A stretch of 5,691 nucleotides of DNA. It comes from Chloroflexota bacterium. GTDB taxonomy: Bacteria > Chloroflexota > Limnocylindria > Limnocylindrales > CSP1-4. The stretch spans positions 1-5,691 of the forward strand of contig JAOUEG010000134.1 in the NCBI GenBank assembly GCA_029858845.1. The letters are read 5' to 3'. The notes beneath the pieces are model-generated. The model saw only the letters and a list, made by a program, of their open reading frames with translations, was not told the DNA's origin and did not search any database. Both the position numbers and the translations under genes were made by a program. This document shows, one piece after another, positions 1 through 4,925 of the stretch; the stretch's first letter is position 1; every line of letters begins with the position of its first letter.

Positions 1-1
1 G

Positions 2-553
2 TTCGACGGGATCACCGAGGAGTGGCGGATCGTCGGCGTGATGGACATCCGTGGGCGTCTGTCCGATGCCCTCAACAAGCGGGAGGCGATCGAGATCCTG
101 GACGTCCGCTGGGCGCCGGTCGACGGCTCGGAACCCCTCGCCGACGCCCCGGGCATCAAGTCCGTCGACCCGTATGACCTGATCCTCGTGCTGGCGGGCG
201 AGGCGACGCTGCCCCCGCTGACCGACGCGGAGCGGGTCGCCTACAAGGTCCACAAGGTCGCCTACGACGTCGCGTTGGAGGTCCCTCCGTTCCGCGTCGT
301 CGGGACGGTCTACCTGCATCCGGGTTCCGAGCCGGAGCGGCTCACCGATCGGGCGACCGAGATGTTCGTGCCGGTCGTGGAGGCCGTGGCCTGGCTCGGT
401 GATCAGCGGCTCACCGAAGAGTTGGACGCCATCCTCGTCAATCGCTTCTACCTGCGGGGGGTCGAGCAGGTCGACAAGCGCACCGGTGTCCCTCACCAGC
501 GACTCCCGGGCGCTCCGCTCGGGGGCGTCAGTTGGCAGGATCGCTCCCGCTAG
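2..553 (+). CDS. Unrecognised protein, 5'-truncated, with two similar halves
   Basis: The frame is open from the first complete codon at position 2 to the TAG at 551-553 (183 residues), so the true start probably lies before the window. An in-frame GTG at 38 followed by ATG at 41 could be a start, but residues before it (EEWRIVGV) already look like a beta strand of the same fold. I do not recognise the family with confidence. Two segments resemble each other: RIVGVMDI...GRLSDALN...ILDV (nt 26-124) and RVVGTVYL...ERLTDRATEMFVPVVEA (nt 293-403). Each has a hydrophobic strand, an R-L-S/T-D turn, then a hydrophobic strand, suggesting a duplicated small beta-rich domain. No signal peptide or membrane segment is visible in the part seen, so a cytoplasmic protein is likely. 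It converges on the CpaE-like gene, sharing the CTAG at 550-553. Function unknown. Confidence 0.75.
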   Translation, partial: FDGITEEWRIVGVMDIRGRLSDALNKREAIEILDVRWAPVDGSEPLADAPGIKSVDPYDLILVLAGEATLPPLTDAERVAYKVHKVAYDVALEVPPFRVVGTVYLHPGSEPERLTDRATEMFVPVVEAVAWLGDQRLTEELDAILVNRFYLRGVEQVDKRTGVPHQRLPGAPLGGVSWQDRSR

Positions 554-1782
554 GCGCGTGCCGCCGCTTTCTGGCGGCTGAACAGGCTGAAGGCGGCCTT
601 CTGCGCCGGACCCTCGACCGGCGCTCCCAGAAGCCGGTCGGCCAGCGTGTCGAAATCTCCCGCGACCTTCTCCTTCGGGAACATGTCGATCACGGTGCGA
701 CCTTCGTTCGCCGCGCGGACGAATAGGAGACCGCCCGATCGGATCTGACCGAAGGCGGGCATCCCGATGGTCTGTTCCATGTCGGCGACACTCACGCCGC
801 TGTTGGCGCGGTTGACGATCAAAGCCAGGCGATCGCGGATGGCGAGCTCGGTCGCGACATCCGTCAGCTGGACCGCCGCGCGGATCGCCGGGACGTCGGG
901 GGTCACCGGCAGCAGGATCCGATCGGCCCGCTCGAAGATCGCCAGGTTCAGGGGGCTGTAGGACGGATGCAGGTCCACGACCACGAAGTCGAACCCGCGG
1001 CGTGCCGCGTCGATCGCGTCGGCGACCCTGGTCGGATCGAGGATCTCCGTGTGGAGTGGTGACGCCGTGAGCGCGACCACGCTCATTCCGGACGCGTGGG
1101 CTGACGCCAGCTCGGCCAACGACTCGATCGGACCGCCCTCGAGTTCGTCGCGCCAGCTGTCCACGACCGTCCGCACCCCGTCGATGCCGAGCGAGGTCGC
1201 CACATGGCCGGTGACCGTGTCGCCGTCCACGAGCAGGACGCTCAATCCCTTGCGGAGCTGCAGGGCGGAAGCGAGGTTCGTGGCGATCGTCGTCTTTCCG
1301 ACGCCGCCCTTGGGGTTGAAGAGGGCGATCAGCGTCGCTCGATGCCCCCAGCGTTCCGCGCCAAGATCCCCGTCCAGCTTCACCTGGCCCGATCCGTCGT
1401 CGACGGAGGCCTGGCGGATGCACATGGCCTCCACCCGCCAGCGCAGCGAATCGGCCGAGTACGGACGCGTGAGGTACTCGTCCTCCGAGCTGCTCGACGT
1501 CTGCCGCGACACCAGCTGCTCGAGCGCCCGGTGGGAGACGATCATCAGTGCCGGGATGGACCGGCCATCGTCGCGAAGCAGGCCGTAGTACTCGAGCGAC
1601 TGATCGAAGTCCGTCTCACCGTCCAGGATCGCCAGGGCCACGTCGTCGCGGCTCGCCAGGAGGGCCTCCAACTGATCCGGGGCGGTGACCGTTATGGCCG
1701 GGAATCCGGCCTCGCGCAACTCGGCCGCGACCGGGCTCGCCTCGTCCTGCGGCAGGGCGACGACGATGGCGGGCCTCGCCAT
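550..1782 (-). CDS. CpaE/TadZ-like ATPase: receiver-like domain plus MinD/ParA P-loop domain
   Basis: This is a 410-residue protein. Residues 4-125 look like a response-regulator receiver: D54 sits at the end of the third strand (AILDG) and S83 after the fourth, but the usual conserved Lys is Arg (R106 in YLTRPYS). Residues 150-388 form a SIMIBI-class ATPase with a deviant Walker A motif FNPKGGVGKTT (K158 signature lysine, K163), an A' motif VLLVDGD (D186, D188) and Walker B FVVVD (D270). This order is that of CpaE/TadZ, known in other bacteria to position Flp/Tad pilus machinery at the pole; plain ParA or MinD lacks the N-terminal domain. The C-terminus (KAAFSLFSRQK, about 395-405) is short, basic and hydrophobic, a possible membrane-touching helix. 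The ATG at 1780-1782 follows a GGAGGG Shine-Dalgarno (1789-1794) with 6-nt spacing, inside the end of the upstream gene. The start is 2 nt after that gene's TGA, so translation is probably coupled. No other pilus gene is in the window, so a pilus role is inference. Confidence 0.9.
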   Translation of the reverse strand: MARPAIVVALPQDEASPVAAELREAGFPAITVTAPDQLEALLASRDDVALAILDGETDFDQSLEYYGLLRDDGRSIPALMIVSHRALEQLVSRQTSSSSEDEYLTRPYSADSLRWRVEAMCIRQASVDDGSGQVKLDGDLGAERWGHRATLIALFNPKGGVGKTTIATNLASALQLRKGLSVLLVDGDTVTGHVATSLGIDGVRTVVDSWRDELEGGPIESLAELASAHASGMSVVALTASPLHTEILDPTRVADAIDAARRGFDFVVVDLHPSYSPLNLAIFERADRILLPVTPDVPAIRAAVQLTDVATELAIRDRLALIVNRANSGVSVADMEQTIGMPAFGQIRSGGLLFVRAANEGRTVIDMFPKEKVAGDFDTLADRLLGAPVEGPAQKAAFSLFSRQKAAARA

Positions 1783-1784
1783 GC

Positions 1785-3314
1785 TCAGCCCTCCGCCTCG
1801 GGATCCCGTGCGGCGACTGTCAGCTCATCATCGTTGTCGGCCGTGACGCGGGCGTGGAAGCCGGGCAGCGTCGGGATGACGTCGCGAACGGCCACGTCCG
1901 AACCGTGGTTGACGGCGAAGACGAAATCGCCGTCCGGACCGGACGAGACCCCGACCGACTGAACGCCGGCGACGCGCGAGAGGTGGCGCTTGAAGCCCGC
2001 GATGCTCGCGACGCTGATGAGGCCCGTGACGACGACCCGGGTGGTCGACACGTCGCTGCCCGGGGCGTCCTCCTCCGGCATGATGCCGGACAGGCGCGCC
2101 GCGATCGCTTCCTCGGCGATCTCCGGGACCGTTTCCTCGGAGCCGTCGTCCGTCGCAGAGAAGCTGGCCGCCTCGGCCTCGGCGGCGGCGAAGTCGGTGG
2201 TCAGCCCAAGGGCCGCAAGGCGCGGGTCACCCTCGGGCGCGGCCGCGTCGGCGGCACTGGCCGGACCGTCGTGGTGGCTCGCGACGTCAGAGTCCTGTGT
2301 CTCGGGGGCCTGCCCCCAGGCGGGATCGGCACCCCAGGCGGGGTCTGGCGTGAACGTCTCGGCGGTGGCCTCGGCCGGCGAATCCGGCGCGACTTCGACG
2401 GTCGGCACGGCCCATGTACCGGTACTCGCTACCTGCTCGACCTCGGCGGCCGGCTCGGACGACATCTCCGCAACCTGCTCGCCCACGGCGGCCGGCTCGG
2501 ACGACATCTCCGCAACCTGCTCGCCCACGGCGGCCGGCTCGGACGACACGGGCTCGGCGTCGGACGGGGCTGCGCTCCAGCCGATGGCTGGCCCGTCCGG
2601 ATCGAAGGACGGGGGCTCGGGCAGATTCTCGGCCATCGTCGCGAAACGGGTCGGGTCCTCTTCCGCCATCAGGCGCTCGAAGAACGCGGCCATCTGAGCC
2701 TCGAAGGCGTCCACGCGCGCCTGGACCCGCTCGATTCGGGCCTCGATCTCGCCGGCATGACCCTCGAGCTCGCGATCCAGGCGAGCCTTGCGGTGCGAGA
2801 TGCGCTCGTCCGTCTCCTCCCTGATCCGGGCGATCTCGGCCTTCGACCACTCCCGGATCCCGGCGACGTCATCGTCGGCCTGCTTTCGCAGCTCGACGGC
2901 CTCGCCCGCCGATTCGGCGTGGATCTCTTCGATGTGAGCCTTGGCTTCCGCGCTGAGGCGGGTCAGGGTCTCCTCGCGTGCGGCGTCGGCCGTGGCCTGC
3001 ATCGCCTTGGTGAGGTCGGCCATGAACTTGTTCGGCTTGCGTGCGGCCTCGGCGAGCCCTGCCGCCGGTGCGGTGATGGCCGTCGGCGGCTGCGCCGCGG
3101 GGAGGGTCCCGGACATGACCGGCGGCTCGCCGGCGGTGTCCTGGGCGGAGGTGGCGGGCGCAGCGTCGATCATGTCGGTCGTCTCGTGCTCCTGGTCCGG
3201 GGTGGGGGGCGTCGCGTCGGCCGCATCAGTCGGGACGGCGGCCGCGTTCGCGGCTTCGCTTCGGTCCGAGCTCCAAGGGAGCCGGAAGCCGGGCTTCGCG
3301 TCGGTCGTGGCCAT
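1785..3314 (-). CDS. Uncharacterised coiled-coil protein with compact C-terminal domain
   Basis: This is a 509-residue acidic, Ala/Glu-rich protein of unknown function, first gene of the operon with the CpaE-like ATPase. Residues 1-93 are low-complexity and probably disordered. Residues about 95-218 are strongly helical and charged (stretches such as EWSKAEIARIREETDERI), a long coiled coil suited to oligomerisation. Residues 219-420 form a Pro/Ala/Glu linker containing three 14-residue repeats (SSEPAAVGEQVAEM type, 257-298) and a doubled DPAWG motif (324-334). Residues about 423-505 (TTRVVVTGLISVASIAGF... to ...ELTVAA) alternate strands and helices in a ferredoxin-like pattern, starting with a strand and helix and including GVQSVGVSSGPDGDFVF. 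This resembles a small ligand- or protein-binding alpha/beta domain, but the metal-binding CxxC of heavy-metal-associated domains is absent. There is no signal peptide or transmembrane helix. The ATG at 3312-3314 has GAGGAA (3321-3326 on this strand) 6 nt upstream, supporting this start. I infer a scaffold or partner for the ATPase. Confidence 0.85.
   Translation of the reverse strand: MATTDAKPGFRLPWSSDRSEAANAAAVPTDAADATPPTPDQEHETTDMIDAAPATSAQDTAGEPPVMSGTLPAAQPPTAITAPAAGLAEAARKPNKFMADLTKAMQATADAAREETLTRLSAEAKAHIEEIHAESAGEAVELRKQADDDVAGIREWSKAEIARIREETDERISHRKARLDRELEGHAGEIEARIERVQARVDAFEAQMAAFFERLMAEEDPTRFATMAENLPEPPSFDPDGPAIGWSAAPSDAEPVSSEPAAVGEQVAEMSSEPAAVGEQVAEMSSEPAAEVEQVASTGTWAVPTVEVAPDSPAEATAETFTPDPAWGADPAWGQAPETQDSDVASHHDGPASAADAAAPEGDPRLAALGLTTDFAAAEAEAASFSATDDGSEETVPEIAEEAIAARLSGIMPEEDAPGSDVSTTRVVVTGLISVASIAGFKRHLSRVAGVQSVGVSSGPDGDFVFAVNHGSDVAVRDVIPTLPGFHARVTADNDDELTVAARDPEAEG
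2314..2349 (-). repeat. Short 18-bp near-tandem repeat encoding doubled DPAWG
   Basis: An 11-bp core ccccaggcggg occurs at 2314-2324 and again at 2332-2342 with an 18-bp period. It encodes the doubled DPAWG motif (residues 324-334) of the coiled-coil protein. The two tryptophans stand out in an otherwise Ala/Glu/Pro linker and could be short linear binding motifs, though slippage alone would explain them. Confidence 0.6.
2431..2548 (-). repeat. In-frame 42-bp tandem repeat inside the coiled-coil protein gene
   Basis: Two 42-bp units at 2444-2485 and 2486-2527 are identical base for base. A partial third copy follows (2528-2548), and a diverged partial copy precedes them (from 2431). The period is 14 codons, so the reading frame is kept. 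The encoded unit is SSEPAAVGEQVAEM, in two identical copies plus a diverged one ending EVEQVAST. Perfect identity, including third codon positions, points to recent slippage or unequal recombination. The repeat lies in the flexible linker, where length change should be tolerated. Confidence 0.9.
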
Positions 3315-3418
3315 GGTCGGTTCCTCGCTGATGGGCTGGCGCTATCGCGGTTCGGGGCGTGGTCGCACTGTGCCAGCGAGGTCCGGTGTGGTGGAGTCCG
3401 CTAGAGGTACCAGCGCCG

Positions 3419-3448
3419 GGCGCCGGTCGTACCGTCGGGTCCGGCGCC
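3419..3448. repeat. Perfect 8-bp inverted repeat in the divergent intergenic region
   Basis: GGCGCCGG at 3419-3426 is matched by CCGGCGCC at 3441-3448 with a 14-nt spacer. It sits between the leftward operon start (3314) and the moaA start (3504), a place where a shared operator could act on both. There is no T-run on either side, so it is not a standard terminator. Such GC palindromes arise easily in DNA of this composition, so an operator role is only a possibility. Confidence 0.45.
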
Positions 3449-3488
3449 ACGCCTGGCGGTGCAGGCCCGCACCGCCTGGATTGGCGGG

Positions 3489-3503
3489 TACGATAGACGG
3501 CTC
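3489..3503 (+). promoter_or_regulatory. Candidate -10 element of a leaderless moaA transcript
   Basis: TACGAT (3489-3494) fits the TANNNT -10 pattern and ends 9 nt before the moaA ATG at 3504. This spacing would put the transcription start at or just before the start codon. No Shine-Dalgarno sequence precedes the ATG (the nearby bases are agacggctc), which agrees with leaderless translation. No good -35 element is visible upstream. The 5' end has not been measured. Confidence 0.5.
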
Positions 3504-4535
3504 ATGGAACCGATCGACAGCCTCGGCAGGCCGCTGCGCGACCTTCGCATCTCCGTGACGGACCGCTGCAACTTCCGCTGCACGTACTGCATGCCCAAGG
3601 AGGTCTTCGGCCGCGACTACGCGTTCCTGCCCCGGGATCAGGTCCTGTCGTTCGAGGAGATCGAGCGCGCAGCCCGCGTCTTCGTCGCAGCGGGGGTCGA
3701 GAAGCTCAGGATCACCGGCGGCGAACCGCTGGTCCGACGCGACCTGCCCCGCCTGATCGCCCTTCTGGCGGCGCTCCGCACGACCGACGGCCGGCCCCTC
3801 GATCTGACGCTCACGACCAATGGAGCGGCTCTGCGCGGGCTCGCGCGACCGTTGGCAGAGGCCGGCCTGGGTCGTGTCACCGTCAGTCTCGATTCTCTCG
3901 ATGACGACATCTTCGGGGCGATGAACGGCATCGATTTCCCCGTCTCACGGGTCCTGGACGGGATCGCCGCCGCGCTCGAGGAGGGACTGACACCCCTCAA
4001 GGTCAATATGGTCGTGCGTCGCGGCATCAACGAGGCGTCGATCGTCCCGATGGCCCGCTGGGCACGTGACATCGGCGTCACGCTGCGCTTCATCGAGTAC
4101 ATGGACGTGGGGCACTCCAACGGCTGGCGCCTCGACGAGGTCGTGCCGGCGCAGGAGCTGATCGACACGATCACGGCCGCCTGGCCTGCCGAGCCCATGG
4201 AGGCCCGATACCGGGGCGAGGTCGCGGGTCGATGGCGGTATGCGGACGGGGCCGGGGAGTTCGGGATCATCTCCTCGGTGACGGTGCCGTTCTGCCGTGA
4301 CTGCACGCGCGCCCGCCTGTCCGCCGACGGCAAGCTCTATACGTGCCTGTTCGCGACGGAGGGTCGCGATCTTCGTGAGGTGCTGCGCGACGGCTCGACC
4401 GACGACGAACTCCGGGCCTTCGTCGCAGAGACGTGGGGCGCCCGCGACGACCGCTACTCGGAATTGCGGACCCTCTCCACGCGGGACGACCGGCCGGACC
4501 TGCCCCGGATCGAGATGTTCGCGATGGGGGGCTGA
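3504..4535 (+). CDS. moaA: GTP 3',8-cyclase MoaA (molybdenum cofactor biosynthesis, radical SAM)
   Basis: This 343-residue protein is of typical MoaA length. MoaA uses S-adenosylmethionine to cyclise GTP to 3',8-cyclo-7,8-dihydro-GTP, the first step of molybdopterin synthesis, in the cytoplasm. The radical-SAM [4Fe-4S] motif CNFRCTYC (C22, C26, C29) follows the usual LRISVTDR start. TGGEP (71-75) is the SAM-binding GGE motif, and TLTTNG (103-107 region) and VSLDS (127-131) are typical TIM-barrel strands. The second cluster, which binds GTP, has C264, C267 and C281 (CX2CX13C) within FCRDCTRARLSADGKLYTC. The protein ends in the conserved Gly-Gly (342-343). I chose the ATG at 3504 because family members begin about 10-20 residues before LRISVTDR. 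A GTG at 3459 would add 15 residues unlike MoaA and would lie upstream of the proposed -10. It diverges from the coiled-coil gene, and no other moa or moe gene is in the window. All key residues are present, so it should be active. Confidence 0.96.
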   Translation: MEPIDSLGRPLRDLRISVTDRCNFRCTYCMPKEVFGRDYAFLPRDQVLSFEEIERAARVFVAAGVEKLRITGGEPLVRRDLPRLIALLAALRTTDGRPLDLTLTTNGAALRGLARPLAEAGLGRVTVSLDSLDDDIFGAMNGIDFPVSRVLDGIAAALEEGLTPLKVNMVVRRGINEASIVPMARWARDIGVTLRFIEYMDVGHSNGWRLDEVVPAQELIDTITAAWPAEPMEARYRGEVAGRWRYADGAGEFGIISSVTVPFCRDCTRARLSADGKLYTCLFATEGRDLREVLRDGSTDDELRAFVAETWGARDDRYSELRTLSTRDDRPDLPRIEMFAMGG

Positions 4536-4571
4536 GCCGGTCGAGCGCGGGCCCTAGGCGAACGGCGGTGA

Positions 4572-4647
4572 TCATCCACAGGCTTATCCACATGCGGCCG
4601 GGACCCGTGGACAGGTTCGTGCGCGCGAGCCTTCGTTTGGTGGATAA
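4572..4647. promoter_or_regulatory. Cluster of DnaA-box-like sites
   Basis: TTATCCACA at 4584-4592 is an exact match to the widely conserved DnaA box. TCATCCACA at 4572-4580 (same strand, 3 bp before) and GGTGGATAA at 4639-4647 (reverse strand, TTATCCACC) each differ at one base. A weaker reverse site, CGTGGACAG (4606-4614), resembles the TTGTCCACA form of high-GC bacteria, but the same 9-mer occurs in coding DNA here and carries little weight. Strong sites on both strands in non-coding DNA suggest DnaA binding: an origin, a DnaA-titrating site, or DnaA control of the next promoter. No dnaA, dnaN or AT-rich unwinding element is nearby, so an origin is not established. Confidence 0.5.
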
Positions 4648-4652
4648 GGCCG

Positions 4653-4682
4653 TTGACCGAGTTCCCTCCGCGCCACTACCGT
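4653..4682 (+). promoter_or_regulatory. Possible sigma70-type promoter after the DnaA-like boxes
   Basis: TTGACC (4653-4658) resembles a -35 element and TACCGT (4677-4682) fits TANNNT as a -10, with an 18-bp spacer. Transcription would start near 4690 and give a leader of about 235 nt before the phosphorylase gene. The -35 begins 5 bp after the last DnaA-like box, so DnaA binding could affect it. The match is moderate and could be coincidental. Confidence 0.35.
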
Positions 4683-4820
4683 TCGGGTTGCCCGAAGAGG
4701 CCGACAGGAACGCAGGAACTGAGATCACATCAAGGGCCCTCGATCCAGCGCCGGTCGCTTCGGGCGCTTCGTCGTCCGGGCTGGTGCGGCCGTCTCACCA
4801 CGGCCCCCCGCGCGGCCTAA

Positions 4821-4870
4821 CGCCCGACGGGACGCGATCGGCATCCCGGTGTCGATACTTCCGTCGGGCG
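4821..4870 (+). ncRNA. Long two-part hairpin in the phosphorylase leader, possible cis-regulatory RNA
   Basis: CGCCCGACGG (4821-4830) pairs perfectly with CCGTCGGGCG (4861-4870), and a G-U plus A-U pair extend the stem inward to 12 bp. After a small internal loop (cgcg against ac), ATCGGCA (4837-4843) pairs with TGTCGAT (4850-4856), 7 bp with one G-U, closing a 6-nt loop TCCCGG. The helix ends 45 nt before the GGAGG ribosome binding site. No U-run follows, so it is not a standard intrinsic terminator. It matches no riboswitch I recognise. It could be a leader regulatory element, a protein-binding hairpin, an RNA stabiliser or a DNA operator. Confidence 0.4.
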
Positions 4871-4915
4871 GACGAAGTCGCGGGCCTCGGCCGTCTACCC
4901 CCTGGACGCGATCCT

Positions 4916-4920
4916 GGAGG
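4916..4920 (+). promoter_or_regulatory. Shine-Dalgarno sequence fixing the phosphorylase start
   Basis: GGAGG lies 5 nt before the ATG at 4926. The frame stays open upstream, so this site decides the start. It contrasts with moaA, which has no Shine-Dalgarno sequence. Confidence 0.8.
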
Positions 4921-4925
4921 CCCGC

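Larger units (their letters stand above)
4536..4925. other. 390-bp intergenic region with DnaA-like boxes and a structured leader
   Basis: I find no convincing gene here. Reading left to right it contains a DnaA-box-like cluster (4572-4647), a possible promoter (4653-4682), a 6-bp hairpin TTCGGG/CCCGAA with a 3-nt loop (4682-4696), a direct repeat CAGGAAC (4705-4711 and 4713-4719) and three further stem-loops. These are AGCGCC/GGCGCT (4747-4768), GGCCGT/ACGGCC (4788-4805) and the long hairpin at 4821-4870. The downstream gene's ribosome binding site ends the region. No U-tract terminator follows moaA, and no AT-rich unwinding stretch is obvious. The 6-bp stems alone are not remarkable at this GC content. 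Confidence 0.6.

Noticed and set aside
2444..2548. Tandem repeats as a CRISPR array
   Set aside because: The units abut without unique spacers, are in frame with a coding sequence and encode a 14-residue protein repeat.
1854..3404. A 516-codon open frame on the + strand opposite the coiled-coil gene
   Set aside because: It is an antisense shadow: Arg/Gly-rich composition, no recognisable domain, and it covers a gene with clear coiled-coil structure, a good ribosome binding site and operon context.
3459..3503. GTG at 3459 as an upstream start for moaA
   Set aside because: It adds 15 residues unlike the MoaA N-terminus, has no ribosome binding site, and lies upstream of the likely -10 element.
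4536..4570. An intrinsic terminator after moaA
   Set aside because: No stem followed by a T-run is present; only the short palindromes GGGCCC and CCTAGG are seen.
4713..4735. A CTGAGA and GGAACTGA stretch resembling a TPP riboswitch or a 23S rRNA fragment
   Set aside because: Only a few bases match; the other conserved TPP-riboswitch segments and any longer rRNA similarity are absent.
4831..4859. GATACT (4854-4859) as a -10 element for the phosphorylase gene
   Set aside because: There is no matching -35 element about 17 bp upstream, and it lies within the long hairpin.
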